From the NCBI RefSeq assembly GCF_030398385.1, contig NZ_JAOAOQ010000020.1, positions 4,654-68,653 of the forward strand: a stretch of DNA of 64,000 nucleotides, given 5' to 3'. The translations under genes and the position numbers were made by a program. Shown piece by piece: positions 8,748-19,653 of this stretch (position 1 is the first letter of the stretch; every line of letters begins with the position of its first letter). The notes under the pieces were generated by a model. That model was not told where the DNA came from, ran no database searches, and saw nothing but the letters and a program-made list of their open reading frames with translations. Origin of the DNA: Aquibium sp. ELW1220 (GTDB lineage Bacteria > Pseudomonadota > Alphaproteobacteria > Rhizobiales > Rhizobiaceae).

Positions 8748-9412
8748 CAGATCCAGACCGCGACGTCGTCAAGCGTCTTGCGACGGATGTCGGGAACCGA
8801 AGCGCCCTGGGCGGGATAGCCCGTCACGAGCAGGATCAGCGCCTTCTCGTTGTCGGGCCGTCCGCAGATGGCATTCAGGAAACCCATGGGCGAGGGCGTG
8901 TGGGTCAGCGTGGCGAGCCCTGTCCCGTGCAGGGCGGCGATCAGGAAGCCGGTGGCGATGCCGACCGACTCGGGCATGTAGTAGTGCTTCACGCGGCTGC
9001 CGTCGGGCGCCACGCCCCAGCGCTGGCCGAAGATGACGATCAGCCACGGCGCGGTCTCGAGGAACGGTTTCTCCGCGTCGGTGCCGAGCGGCGCCAGCGC
9101 CCGCAGCCACGCGTCTGAGGCGCGCCCCGCGTAGAAACTGCGTTCCTCCTCCTCGGCTGCGGCGCGGATCCGCCGCTTGACATCGGCATCGGAGATGCAG
9201 GCGAAAGTCCAGGGCTGCTGGTTGGCCCCAGACGGCGCACTCGCCGCCGTCATCACGCAGTCCTCGATCAGCTGGCGCGGCACCGGCCTGTCGGAGAAAT
9301 CGCGCACCGTGCGGCGCGCCGACATCAGCGCCCGGAAGGCCATGGCGCGGGCGCGCATCTCGCCCTCCGGCAGCGGCGCGAAGGCGAGCGGAATCTCTGC
9401 TCTCTGATCCAT
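8747..9412 (-). CDS. Nitroreductase-family flavoprotein
   Basis: About 221 aa from the ATG at 9412; an in-frame start at 9451 would add 13 unlikely residues. Nitroreductase features: [15 protein letters not shown] (FMN phosphate binding), [12 protein letters not shown], and a C-terminal block with [17 protein letters not shown] and LLVTGYPA. The sequence resembles the BluB/iodotyrosine dehalogenase-like branch, which uses FMN and usually acts on aromatic or halogenated substrates; the actual substrate cannot be read. It shares a one-base TGATG junction with arfB. Confidence 0.85.
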   Translation of the reverse strand: MDQRAEIPLAFAPLPEGEMRARAMAFRALMSARRTVRDFSDRPVPRQLIEDCVMTAASAPSGANQQPWTFACISDADVKRRIRAAAEEEERSFYAGRASDAWLRALAPLGTDAEKPFLETAPWLIVIFGQRWGVAPDGSRVKHYYMPESVGIATGFLIAALHGTGLATLTHTPSPMGFLNAICGRPDNEKALILLVTGYPAQGASVPDIRRKTLDDVAVWI

Positions 9413-9500
9413 GCATCCTCCTCGCCGGCCGCGATCCTGCAGTTGCGCCACGGGCAGCCGCGCGATGCGGCTTCTATGCCCCGGCCGACGGGAAAGGAAA

Positions 9501-9525
9501 AGGCCCGGCGGGTTTCGCCGGGCCT
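9501..9525 (-). terminator. Rho-independent terminator of pckA
   Basis: A perfect 10-bp stem (9501-9510 with 9516-9525, AGGCCCGGCG / CGCCGGGCCT) has a 5-nt loop. On the minus strand it is followed by TTTTCCTTTCCC, 30 bases past the pckA stop. Confidence 0.85.
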
Positions 9526-9556
9526 CATCATAGCCTGTCTTCGCGGGAGCGGAAGG

Positions 9557-11167
<1,611 letters not shown>

Positions 11168-11272
11168 TCCAGTCACTCCCTGCATCTCGCAACGCGCTCG
11201 CACGACCGACGGCTGGCGCGATCGGACAGATCGCCGCTGACGCCTAAGAGGGGAGAAACAGAAAAGTTCTTT

Positions 11273-11326
11273 GATTTCAAATCATTAATCGATTTAAAGA
11301 TTTGAAATCTTTTTAAATCGTTTAAA
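11273..11326 (-). promoter_or_regulatory. Cluster of operator-like palindromes upstream of pckA
   Basis: In an AT-rich island are a perfect 17-base palindrome AAAGATTTGAAATCTTT (11296-11312), an 11-bp inverted pair (11273-11283 with 11299-11309), and two boxes with central TCG: TTAATCGATTTAA (11285-11297) and TTTAAATCGTTTAAA (11312-11326). LacI-family operators have this A/T-flanked CG centre. In Sinorhizobium meliloti pckA is controlled by the LacI-type PckR, so PckR-like binding is a reasonable inference. Confidence 0.45.
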
Positions 11327-11534
11327 GAAGTCGTCCCGAAAACCAAACGAACCCGATCCGCGCCCCATGCGTTCCGGTTGACCGAGGGCGTCGGTTTCGG
11401 ACCCCAGGCGGTGTCATGGCGCGAGCGAGTGTGCTATGGCGCAGTGGCTGTGCCACATTTTGTACCCAATTTGTCCGCCTATACCCTTCTCTCGCAGCAG
11501 GAAGGGACGCCCGCTCATGAGGGATACGCTTGAT

Positions 11535-12236
11535 ATGGCAACGATCGCGCTCGTCGACGATGACCGCAACATCCTGACCTCGGTGTCCATCGCGCTCGAA
11601 TCCGAAGGCTATCGGGTCGAGACCTACACCGACGGGGCGTCCGCTCTGGAAGGCTTCGCCGCCCGTCCACCGACCCTTGCGGTGCTCGACATCAAGATGC
11701 CGCGGATGGACGGCATGGAACTGCTGCGCCGGCTGCGCCAGAAAAGCGACCTGCCGGTCATCTTTCTGACCTCGAAGGACGACGAGATCGACGAACTCTT
11801 CGGCCTGAAGATGGGCGCCGACGATTTCATCCGCAAGCCGTTCTCCCAGCGCCTGCTCGTCGAGCGGGTCAAGGCCGTGCTGCGCCGGGCCAATGCCCGC
11901 GAGGCGGCGGCCAAGTCGCCGACGCCGCAGACCAGGTCGCTGGAGCGCGGCCAACTGGTCATGGACCAGGAACGCCACACCTGCACCTGGAAGGGCGAGC
12001 CGGTGACGCTGACCGTCACCGAATTCCTGATCCTGCATTCGCTCGCGCAGCGGCCGGGTGTCGTGAAAAGCCGCGATTCGCTGATGGATTCGGCCTATGA
12101 CGAGCAGGTCTACGTTGACGACCGGACGATTGACAGCCACATCAAGCGGCTGAGAAAGAAGTTCAAGGCCGTCGACGACGACTTCGACATGATCGAAACG
12201 CTCTACGGGGTGGGCTATCGCTTCCGCGAGATCTAG
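11535..12236 (+). CDS. chvI: Response regulator ChvI
   Basis: A 233-aa OmpR/PhoB-type regulator, partner of ChvG. The receiver has VDDDRN, phospho-acceptor Asp52 (VLDIKMP) and Lys (RKPFS). The C-terminal winged helix includes [16 protein letters not shown] and the [15 protein letters not shown] recognition helix. In rhizobia ChvI controls envelope, exopolysaccharide and acid-response genes. I chose the ATG at 11535 because it places the acceptor at residue 52, as in the S. meliloti protein, with GAGGGA upstream; the ATG at 11517 (GAAGGG upstream) is the alternative. It is the first gene of the chvI-chvG-hprK-EIIA-HPr series. Confidence 0.95.
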   Translation: MATIALVDDDRNILTSVSIALESEGYRVETYTDGASALEGFAARPPTLAVLDIKMPRMDGMELLRRLRQKSDLPVIFLTSKDDEIDELFGLKMGADDFIRKPFSQRLLVERVKAVLRRANAREAAAKSPTPQTRSLERGQLVMDQERHTCTWKGEPVTLTVTEFLILHSLAQRPGVVKSRDSLMDSAYDEQVYVDDRTIDSHIKRLRKKFKAVDDDFDMIETLYGVGYRFREI

Positions 12237-12281
12237 GCGCTCGACGCTTCGGCCTCGTGACGGAGCGGAGCCCGGCAGGAC

Positions 12282-14048
12282 ATGGTAGCCGAAACGACTC
12301 CCGCTGAGACGAGGACGAACGGGCGACGCGTGCCGGCGGCGCTGCGTTGGTTCACGCTGCCGCTGCGCCGGTTCTTCGGCCACCACGTCTTCTCCTCGCT
12401 CACCCGCCGGATCCTTTATCTCAATCTTGCCGGGCTGGGCGTGCTGGTGCTCGGCATCCTCTACCTGAACCAGTTCCGTGACGGACTGATCGAAGCGCGC
12501 GTCGAGAGCCTGATGACGCAGGGCGAGATCATCGCGGCCGCCATCGCGGCATCGGCCACGGTCGAGACGGACGCCATCACCATCGATCCGGAGAAACTGC
12601 TCGAACTGCAGGCCGGCGAGAGCCTGGCCCCGGGATCGGACCAGCTCGACAGCCTCGACTTCCCGATCAATCCCGAGCGCGTCGCGCCTTTGCTGCGCCG
12701 GCTGATCTCGCCGACCCGCACCCGCGCCCGCATCTACGACCGCGACGCCAACCTGCTGCTCGATTCGCGCCATCTCTATTCGCGCGGCCAGATTCTCCGC
12801 TACGACCTGCCGCCGCTCGACGATGCGGAGCCCGATTTTCTCGACCGGGTCGAGGACCTGGTCTACGGCTTCTTTCAGCGCAAGGACCTGCCGCTCTACC
12901 GCGAGCAGCCCGGCGGCAACGGTGCAGCCTATCCGGAGGTCGTCAACGCGCTCATCGGCAGCCCGGGCTTCGTGGTGCGCATTTCCGAGCAGGGCGACAT
13001 GATCGTCTCCGTCGCCGTGCCGGTGCAGCGGTTCCGCGCCGTGCTGGGCGTGCTCCTGCTCTCCACCCAGGGCGGCGACATCGACAAGATCGTCGCGGAC
13101 GAGCGCAAGGCCATCTTCCGCGTCTTCGGCGTCGCGGCCCTGGTCACCGCCACACTGTCGCTCCTTCTCGCCTCCACCATCGCCAATCCGCTGCGCCGGC
13201 TGTCGGCCGCGGCCGTCCGGGTGCGGCGAGGCGTGCGCAGCCGCGAGGAAATCCCCGACTTCTCCGATCGCCAGGACGAGATCGGCAACCTGTCGGTCGC
13301 CCTGCGCGACATGACCAACGCGCTCTACGCCCGCATCGACGCCATCGAGAGCTTCGCCGCCGACGTCTCGCACGAGCTGAAGAACCCGCTGACCTCGCTG
13401 CGCAGCGCCGTGGAGACCTTGCCGCTCGCCCGCAACGAAGCCAATCGCGAGCGCCTGCTCGAGATCATCATGCACGACGTGCACCGCCTCGACCGGCTGA
13501 TCACCGACATCTCCGACGCCTCGCGCCTCGACGCCGAACTCGCGCGCGAGGACGCCTCGCCGGTCGATCTCAAGAAGCTCGTCGCCGACATCGTCGACCT
13601 GTCGCGCGAACAGACGCGCTACAAGAAGACGGTCGCCATCGACACCAAGGTCGGCAAGGACAACGGCCGCGGCTTCCGCGTCCTGGGCTACGACCTGCGC
13701 CTCGGCCAGGTCATCACCAATCTCGTCGACAATGCCCGGTCTTTCGTCCCCGACGAAGGGGGGCGCATCGTCGTCGGCGTGGCCCGCACCACCAACCATG
13801 TTCTGGTGACGGTGGAGGACAACGGTCCGGGCATCCGCGCCGAGAGCATCGAGCGCATCTTCGAGCGCTTCTACACCGACCGCCCGTCATCCGAGGCCTT
13901 CGGCCAGAACTCCGGTCTCGGCCTGTCGATCAGCCGCCAGATCGTCGAGGCGCATGGCGGCCAGCTGACTGCCGAGAACATCGTGGGCGGTAAGCCCGGC
14001 GACGTCCGCGGCGCCCGCTTCGTCATGAAGCTGCCGGCTGAGGCCTGA
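12282..14048 (+). CDS. chvG: Sensor histidine kinase ChvG (ExoS)
   Basis: A 588-aa inner-membrane kinase. TM1 is ~43-63; the periplasmic sensor ~66-277 is the region bound by the repressor ExoR in related rhizobia; TM2 is ~280-301 and is followed by HAMP (~301-355). HisKA has His364 in DVSHELKNPL. HATPase_c contains NLVDNARSFV, DNGPGI, FERFYTDRP and GLGLSIS. Its position 45 bases after chvI and before hprK is the standard Rhizobiales order. exoR is not in the window. Confidence 0.95.
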   Translation: MVAETTPAETRTNGRRVPAALRWFTLPLRRFFGHHVFSSLTRRILYLNLAGLGVLVLGILYLNQFRDGLIEARVESLMTQGEIIAAAIAASATVETDAITIDPEKLLELQAGESLAPGSDQLDSLDFPINPERVAPLLRRLISPTRTRARIYDRDANLLLDSRHLYSRGQILRYDLPPLDDAEPDFLDRVEDLVYGFFQRKDLPLYREQPGGNGAAYPEVVNALIGSPGFVVRISEQGDMIVSVAVPVQRFRAVLGVLLLSTQGGDIDKIVADERKAIFRVFGVAALVTATLSLLLASTIANPLRRLSAAAVRVRRGVRSREEIPDFSDRQDEIGNLSVALRDMTNALYARIDAIESFAADVSHELKNPLTSLRSAVETLPLARNEANRERLLEIIMHDVHRLDRLITDISDASRLDAELAREDASPVDLKKLVADIVDLSREQTRYKKTVAIDTKVGKDNGRGFRVLGYDLRLGQVITNLVDNARSFVPDEGGRIVVGVARTTNHVLVTVEDNGPGIRAESIERIFERFYTDRPSSEAFGQNSGLGLSISRQIVEAHGGQLTAENIVGGKPGDVRGARFVMKLPAEA

Positions 14049-14053
14049 CGCGC

Positions 14054-14518
14054 TTGCGCAACATCCACGCCACCGGCGTGATTCTCGGCGATCGCGGCGT
14101 CCTGCTGACGGGGCCCTCCGGCAGTGGCAAGACCACGCTGGCGCTCGAACTGCTCGCACGCGTCGGCGCGACGGGCAGCCTTGCGCGCCTGGTCTGTGAC
14201 GATCAGCTGTTCGTGGAAGCGCGAGACGGCCGGCTGGTCGCCCGCGCCGCGCCCGCGATCGCCGGACTGGTCGAGATCGCCGGGCTGGGTCCGTCCCCCG
14301 TCGAGGCGGAGCCGGCGATGGTCGTCGACCTCGTGATCCGCCTCGTTCCGCCCGGCGAGGCGCCGCGGATCGAGGTTGGGGAGCCGGTGTCGGTCGAGGG
14401 CGTGGGCCTTGCGCGGCTTGACCTTCCGGAGCGCGGCGCCGACGCTGCCGCCCATGCCGTGCTTGCATGGCTGGGCCTGCGCCGCGGCGCGCAGCGGACG
14501 TCCGGCGCGGCGAAATGA
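14054..14518 (+). CDS. hprK: Short alphaproteobacterial HPr kinase/phosphorylase
   Basis: A 154-aa protein covering only the C-terminal catalytic domain of HprK (full-length Firmicutes enzymes are ~310 aa), as is usual in Alphaproteobacteria. The P-loop GPSGSGKTT is at 20-28, preceded by the HATG segment, and the D-D motif (VCDDQLF) lies at ~54-59. It phosphorylates HPr on serine. The start codon is TTG at 14054, five bases after the chvG stop. It belongs to the regulatory, non-transporting PTS together with the EIIA and HPr genes that follow. Confidence 0.9.
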   Translation: MRNIHATGVILGDRGVLLTGPSGSGKTTLALELLARVGATGSLARLVCDDQLFVEARDGRLVARAAPAIAGLVEIAGLGPSPVEAEPAMVVDLVIRLVPPGEAPRIEVGEPVSVEGVGLARLDLPERGADAAAHAVLAWLGLRRGAQRTSGAAK

Positions 14519-14647
14519 CCGGCGCGCGGTTCGATTTGGGCTTGTCAATGCGATCCGGCTCGACAAGATAGCGCTCCTGCCGGCCGGGGCCTTAGCGGCA
14601 GGACAGACAAGAACGCCGAGCCGGGCGATGTCGGGAGTAAGTCATTC

Positions 14648-15049
14648 ATGATCGGACTCGTGCTCGTCACGCACGGTCGGCTGGCCGAGGAGTTCCGCCA
14701 TGCGGTGGAGCACGTGGTCGGCCCCCAGCAGAGCTTTGAGACCGTCTCCATCGGCGCCGACGACGACATGGAAGAGCGTCGCCGGGAGATCGTCGACGCC
14801 GTGGCGCGGGCCGACGGCGGCGCCGGCGTGATCATCCTGACCGACATGTTCGGAGGCACGCCTTCCAACCTGGCGATTTCCGTCATGGAGACGGGACGGG
14901 TGGAGGTGATCGCCGGCATGAACCTGCCAATGCTGATCAAGCTGACCAGCGTCCGCTCCGGCGACGACATGACCGCGGCGCTCGAGGGTGCCCAGAACGC
15001 CGGACGCAAATACATCAACGTCGCCAGCCAGGTCCTGACCGCCAAATGA
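14648..15049 (+). CDS. PTS EIIA component, mannose-type (regulatory)
   Basis: A 133-aa EIIA-Man domain. The phosphorylatable His9 sits in LVLVTHGRLAEEF, and the ILTDMFGGTPSNLA motif is at ~72-85. No EIIB or EIIC partner is encoded here, so it is most likely part of the incomplete PTS that signals carbon status, as in other Rhizobiales where the chvG-hprK-manX-ptsH order is conserved. Its stop overlaps the HPr start (ATGA). Confidence 0.92.
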   Translation: MIGLVLVTHGRLAEEFRHAVEHVVGPQQSFETVSIGADDDMEERRREIVDAVARADGGAGVIILTDMFGGTPSNLAISVMETGRVEVIAGMNLPMLIKLTSVRSGDDMTAALEGAQNAGRKYINVASQVLTAK

Positions 15050-15342
15050 GCAGCGACGTCGATGCCGGCGATGCGGTGGTGCGCGACCTCGAGATCGTCA
15101 ACCAGCGCGGCCTCCATGCGCGCGCCTCAGCACGCTTCGTCCAGGTTGCAGGGGCCTTCGAGGCAGAGGTCACCGTCGAGAAGGACGGCATGACCGTAGG
15201 CGGAACCTCGATCATGGGCCTCATGATGCTGGCGGCGAGCCCCGGCTGCTGCATCCGCGTCTCGGCCACCGGGGCCGACGCGGCCAAGGCGATCGAGGCG
15301 ATCGCGGCGCTGGTTGCCGACCGGTTTGGCGAAGGCATGTAA
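15046..15342 (+). CDS. ptsH: Phosphocarrier protein HPr
   Basis: A 98-aa HPr. The EI-dependent phosphorylation site is His24 in RGLHARAS, and the HprK serine site corresponds to Ser55 in GGTSIMGLMML. It starts within the ATGA overlap with the EIIA gene. With hprK three genes upstream, both phosphorylation inputs are represented; enzyme I is not in the window. Confidence 0.93.
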   Translation: MSSDVDAGDAVVRDLEIVNQRGLHARASARFVQVAGAFEAEVTVEKDGMTVGGTSIMGLMMLAASPGCCIRVSATGADAAKAIEAIAALVADRFGEGM

Positions 15343-15358
15343 CGGCGGCTTAACGTTG

Positions 15359-15388
15359 TTGACATGGACAGATAAGGATTTCTTTATG
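15359..15388 (+). promoter_or_regulatory. ahcY promoter overlapped by an operator-like palindrome
   Basis: A -35 TTGACA (15359-15364), a 17-base spacer and CTTTAT (15382-15387) form a good sigma-70 promoter. Across the spacer and -10 lies the imperfect palindrome GATAAGGATTTCTTTATG (15371-15388; 12 of its central 16 positions are symmetric), placed for repression. Some Proteobacteria control ahcY with the ArsR-type SAH-responsive SahR; the match to its alphaproteobacterial site is from memory. Confidence 0.5.
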
Positions 15389-15489
15389 TCCCATTGTGGC
15401 TGAGGGCGCGATCTGCTAGGGACGCGCCATCCGGACCGGGCGGCCGATGGTGCTGCTCCGGTCCCTTCGTCATGACATGGAGATGCGCA

Positions 15490-16890
15490 ATGGCTGCCAG
15501 CCAGGACTACGTCGTCAAGGACATCGCGCTTGCGGACTGGGGCCGCAAGGAAATCGAGATCGCGGAAACCGAGATGCCGGGCCTGATGGCCTGCCGCGAG
15601 GAGTTTGGCGAGACGCAGCCGCTCACGGGCGCCCGCATCACCGGATCGCTCCACATGACCATCCAGACCGCCGTGCTGATCGAGACGCTGAAGGCGCTCG
15701 GCGCCGACGTGCGCTGGGCCTCCTGCAACATCTTCTCGACCCAGGACCATGCCGCCGCCGCCATCGCGGCCGCCGGCACCGCCGTCTACGCGGTCAAGGG
15801 CGAGACGCTCGAGGATTACTGGGACTACACCGACCGCATCTTCCAGTGGCCGGACGGCCAGCCGTCCAACATGATCCTCGACGATGGTGGCGACGCCACC
15901 ATGTACATCCTGATCGGCGCGCGCGCCGAGGCGGGCGAGGACGTGCTGTCGAACCCCGGCAGCGAGGAGGAGGAGATCCTCTTCGCGCAGATCAGGAAGC
16001 GGCTTGCTGCGACGCCCGGCTTCTTCAAGCGCCAGAAGGACGCCATCCGCGGCGTCTCCGAGGAGACCACCACCGGCGTGAACCGGCTCTACCAGTTGCA
16101 GAAGAAGGGCCTGCTGCCCTTCCCGGCGATCAACGTCAACGACAGCGTCACCAAGTCGAAGTTCGACAACAAGTACGGCTGCAAGGAATCGCTGGTCGAC
16201 GGCATCCGTCGCGCCACCGACGTGATGATGGCCGGCAAGGTCGCCGTCATCTGCGGCTACGGCGACGTCGGCAAGGGCTCGGCCGCCTCGCTCTCCGGCG
16301 CCGGCGCCCGCGTCAAGGTCACCGAGGCCGATCCGATCTGCGCACTTCAGGCGGCGATGGACGGTTTCGAAGTGGTCACGCTCGACGAGGCCGCCCCGAC
16401 CGCGGACATCATCATCACCGCGACCGGCAACAAGGACGTGGTCACGCTCGACCACATGCGCGCCATGAAGGACATGGTGATCCTCGGCAACATCGGCCAC
16501 TTCGACAACGAGATCCAGGTCGCGGCGATGCGCAACCTGAAATGGACCAACGTCAAGCCGCAGGTGGACATGGTCCAGTTCCCGGACGGCAAGCGCATCC
16601 TGCTCCTGTCGGAGGGGCGCCTGCTCAACCTCGGCAATGCGACCGGCCATCCGAGCTTCGTCATGTCCGCGTCCTTCACCAACCAGGTGCTGGCCCAGAT
16701 CGAGCTCTTCACGAAGGGTTCCGCCTACAAGAACGAGGTCTACGTCCTGCCCAAGCATCTCGACGAGAAGGTCGCGCGGCTGCATCTCGGGAAGCTCAAT
16801 GCGAGGCTGACCGAACTGTCGGGTGAACAGGCTGCCTACATCGGTGTCACGCCGCAGGGCCCGTTCAAGCCTGAACACTACCGCTACTGA
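15490..16890 (+). CDS. ahcY: Adenosylhomocysteinase
   Basis: A 466-aa S-adenosyl-L-homocysteine hydrolase, splitting SAH to adenosine and homocysteine and so relieving product inhibition of methyltransferases. It has the N-terminal substrate domain ([29 protein letters not shown]), the insertion typical of the long bacterial/plant form (~150-190), the NAD-binding [10 protein letters not shown] loop, [10 protein letters not shown] and the C-terminal KPEHYRY tail that reaches into the neighbouring subunit. The ATG at 15490 has GGAG eight bases upstream. It is transcribed alone, with its own promoter and terminator. Confidence 0.97.
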   Translation: MAASQDYVVKDIALADWGRKEIEIAETEMPGLMACREEFGETQPLTGARITGSLHMTIQTAVLIETLKALGADVRWASCNIFSTQDHAAAAIAAAGTAVYAVKGETLEDYWDYTDRIFQWPDGQPSNMILDDGGDATMYILIGARAEAGEDVLSNPGSEEEEILFAQIRKRLAATPGFFKRQKDAIRGVSEETTTGVNRLYQLQKKGLLPFPAINVNDSVTKSKFDNKYGCKESLVDGIRRATDVMMAGKVAVICGYGDVGKGSAASLSGAGARVKVTEADPICALQAAMDGFEVVTLDEAAPTADIIITATGNKDVVTLDHMRAMKDMVILGNIGHFDNEIQVAAMRNLKWTNVKPQVDMVQFPDGKRILLLSEGRLLNLGNATGHPSFVMSASFTNQVLAQIELFTKGSAYKNEVYVLPKHLDEKVARLHLGKLNARLTELSGEQAAYIGVTPQGPFKPEHYRY

Positions 16891-16920
16891 TTTTTCTATT
16901 GCCGGACACAACATCTTGAC

Positions 16921-16953
16921 GCCGGGCGGAGCCTTCTCCGCCCGGCTTCTTTT
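16921..16953 (+). terminator. Rho-independent terminator of ahcY
   Basis: A perfect 11-bp stem (16921-16931 with 16936-16946, GCCGGGCGGAG / CTCCGCCCGGC) has a CCTT loop and is followed by TTCTTTTTT, 30 bases past the ahcY stop. Confidence 0.92.
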
Positions 16954-17095
16954 TTGTCCAGCAAGCTTCTTCACGGCGATTCCATCGACCGGTACAGTGA
17001 CCTGATTCGCCATGGGATGCGGTCTCGGAGCGGGGATGCGTAATCGGGAGCGCGGCCGGGGCGGCCGGCTGTCGAGCGGCGGAGAGGACGGAAGG

Positions 17096-19642
17096 ATGCA
17101 GTTGGTGCGCCCGCGAGATTCGGGGATCGGCGGGTCGTGTTCGGCGACCCACGCGGCGCGGACGAGAGCCGTTCGCGAGACGCTTTGCGCCGGTGCGGCC
17201 GGCTTCGCCTCGCTTGCAGGATCGCTCTGCTTGGCCACGCCCGCCGCCGCGCAGGAGCGCGTCGGCGTTGCAGGCGCCCGCGTCATGGGCGGCTTCGGCG
17301 CCTTCGAGGTGATCCAGTTCGCCACCTTCGCCGGCGTGCTCGGCGCGGCCCTGGTATCCGCGGTCTGGCTGATTCGCGAACGCGGCCGCATCGCGTCGGA
17401 GAACCTGCAACTGCGCGAGCGTATCGCCGAGCTCAATGCTGCCGTGCAGCGATCGGACGCACTGGCCAGCGTGCGCGACCAGCGCACCGTCGTCTGGTCG
17501 AGCGAGCACCGTCGGCCGGAAATCCTCGGTTCGCTGCCCGCGGCGCCCGGCGTCCCCGACGAACGCGGTGCCTTCCTCGCTTTCGGACGCTGGCTCTCGG
17601 CCGGCTCCGCCACGGCGATCGAGAACGCGATCTCGGCCCTGCGCAATGCCGGCGAGCCCTTCGACCTGGTGGCCGAGACCCGCAGCGGCATCGTCCTCGA
17701 GGTTCAGGGGCGCAAGGCGGCCAGCCATTCCATCGTGCGCTTCCAGTCGCTGACCGAGCGCCAGCGCGAGCATGCCCGCCTGCGCGCCGAGCATGCCGCC
17801 GTCACCGCCGACCACGACCTCGTGCTGAAGCTGCTCGACTCGCTCGAAATGCCTTTCTGGCTGCGCGACGCGGCCGGCCGCCTGCAGCACGCCAACGAGG
17901 CCTTCGCCATCGCGGTCGAGGCGGAGACGCCCGGCCAGGCCGTCGCCGAAGGGCGTGAACTTCTGGGCACGCAGGTTCGCGAGGCCGTGGCCCGCCACCA
18001 CGCCACCGACCCGGTGTACCAGCAGACCGTTTCGGCCGTGATCGGCGGCGACCGCCGGCTCTTCGCGCTCACCGACGTCGCGACGAAGTTCGGCGCAGCC
18101 GGCCTCGCCGTCGACCGCAGCGAGATCGAGACTCTGCGCGGCGAGTTCGAGCGCATGATGCGGAGCCATTCCGAGACGCTCGACCAGCTCAACACCGCCG
18201 TCGCCACCTTCGACGCCGAGCAGAAGCTGCGCTTCTTCAACCAGGCCTTCCAGAAGCTCTGGCAGTTCGAGCCCGGTTTCCTGGAGAGCGCGCCCGACAA
18301 CACGCTGATGCTCGACCGGCTGCGCAGCGCCGGCAAGCTGGCCGAGCAGCCGGAATGGCGCCGCTGGAAGGAAAACCTCCTCTCCGCCTATCGCTCCGTC
18401 GACCCGCAGGAGCACTGGTGGCACCTGCCGGACGGGCGCACCATCCGCGTCGTCGGCAATCCGAGCCCGCGCGGCGGCGTCACCTGGGTGTTCGAGAACC
18501 TGACGGAGCGCTTCGACCTCGAGAGCCGCTACAACACTGCGGTCCGCGTCCAGGGCGAGACGCTGGACAACCTCGCCGAAGGCGTCGCCGTGTTCGGCCC
18601 CGACGGCCGGGTGCGGCTCTTCAACCCCGCTTTCGCCCGGCTGTGGCGGCTCGGCAACGACGAGATCGGCGTCGGCATCCACATCGCCGTGATTCGCAAA
18701 GCCTGCGAGCGCGCCTGCGCCAAGAGCCCCTGGCCGGATTTCGTCGCCGCCGTCACCGGATTCGACGAGGAGCGCCGCGAGACGCATGGCAAGGTCGAAC
18801 TCGTAGAGGGCTCGATCCTCAGCTACGCGGTGATCCCGCTACCGAACGGCCAGGTGATGACGACCTTCGTCGACGTCACCGACAGCGTCAACTTCGAGCG
18901 CGCCCTGCAGGAAAAGAACGAGGCGCTGCAGAAGGCAGACCAGTTGAAGAACGACTTCGTGCAGCACGTCTCCTACGAACTGCGCTCGCCGCTGACCAAC
19001 ATCATCGGCTTCACCGAACTGCTGGAGCAGCCCGACACCGGTCCGATGAACCCGCGCCAGGAGGAGTATCTCGACCACATCGCCTCGTCCTCGTCGGTGC
19101 TGCTCACCATCGTCAACGACATCCTCGATCTCGCCACCGTCGATGCCGGCATCATGGAACTGGAGATCGGGGAGGTGCCGGTGGCGCGCACCGTCCACGA
19201 GACCGCCGAACTCGTTGCCGAGAAGCTGCGCGAGCACGACATCGCGCTGAAGATCGATCTCGCCGCTGCGCCGGCCGCCTTCCAGGCCGACGAGCAGCGG
19301 CTGCGGCAGATCCTGTTCAACCTTTTGAGCAACGCCGCCAACTACGCGCCGGAGCACTCGACGATCGTCCTGTCCTGCCGGCAGGCGGACGACCGGATCG
19401 AGTTCGTCGTCCATGACGACGGTCCGGGCATGCCGCCCGAAATCCTCGATGCCGCCTTCAAGCGCTTCGAGCCGCGGGCCAATGGCGGCCGCAAGCGCGG
19501 CGCAGGCCTTGGTCTCGCCATCGTCAAGAGCTTCGTGGAACTGCATGGCGGGACGGTCGAGATCGACACCGGACGGTCGCGCGGAACCACCGTGATCTGC
19601 CGCTTCCCCGCCGCGCCGCGCGAGGCCAAGGCGGCCGAGTAG
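17096..19642 (+). CDS. divL: DivL-type tyrosine (pseudo-)kinase, cell-cycle regulator
   Basis: About 848 aa. An N-terminal signal-like/TM region (with a second membrane segment around VIQFATFAGVLGAALVSAVWL) is followed by PAS-like repeats over roughly 250-590, then a kinase core. The phospho-acceptor box reads HVSYELRSPLTNI, with tyrosine (codon 18974-18976) where kinases have histidine; this is the hallmark of DivL. HATPase_c is present (NLLSNAANYAP, DDGPGMP, GAGLGLAIVKS). In Caulobacter and rhizobia DivL binds DivK and controls the CckA-CtrA pathway. ahcY-divL adjacency is, as I recall, usual for the order. The start is uncertain: ATGs at 17012 and 17036 are also in frame. Confidence 0.9.
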   Translation: MQLVRPRDSGIGGSCSATHAARTRAVRETLCAGAAGFASLAGSLCLATPAAAQERVGVAGARVMGGFGAFEVIQFATFAGVLGAALVSAVWLIRERGRIASENLQLRERIAELNAAVQRSDALASVRDQRTVVWSSEHRRPEILGSLPAAPGVPDERGAFLAFGRWLSAGSATAIENAISALRNAGEPFDLVAETRSGIVLEVQGRKAASHSIVRFQSLTERQREHARLRAEHAAVTADHDLVLKLLDSLEMPFWLRDAAGRLQHANEAFAIAVEAETPGQAVAEGRELLGTQVREAVARHHATDPVYQQTVSAVIGGDRRLFALTDVATKFGAAGLAVDRSEIETLRGEFERMMRSHSETLDQLNTAVATFDAEQKLRFFNQAFQKLWQFEPGFLESAPDNTLMLDRLRSAGKLAEQPEWRRWKENLLSAYRSVDPQEHWWHLPDGRTIRVVGNPSPRGGVTWVFENLTERFDLESRYNTAVRVQGETLDNLAEGVAVFGPDGRVRLFNPAFARLWRLGNDEIGVGIHIAVIRKACERACAKSPWPDFVAAVTGFDEERRETHGKVELVEGSILSYAVIPLPNGQVMTTFVDVTDSVNFERALQEKNEALQKADQLKNDFVQHVSYELRSPLTNIIGFTELLEQPDTGPMNPRQEEYLDHIASSSSVLLTIVNDILDLATVDAGIMELEIGEVPVARTVHETAELVAEKLREHDIALKIDLAAAPAAFQADEQRLRQILFNLLSNAANYAPEHSTIVLSCRQADDRIEFVVHDDGPGMPPEILDAAFKRFEPRANGGRKRGAGLGLAIVKSFVELHGGTVEIDTGRSRGTTVICRFPAAPREAKAAE

Positions 19643-19653
19643 GAACAGCCTCC

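Noticed and set aside
15343-15489. SAH riboswitch upstream of ahcY
   Set aside because: I could not find the conserved core and pseudoknot pairing; the promoter-overlapping palindrome explains the region better.
16865-18787. Very long open frames on the strand opposite divL, ahcY, addB, addA and lepA
   Set aside because: They mirror codon bias of the real gene on the other strand in GC-rich DNA, have Gly/Arg/Ala/Asp-rich low-complexity products, no ribosome sites and no family motifs.
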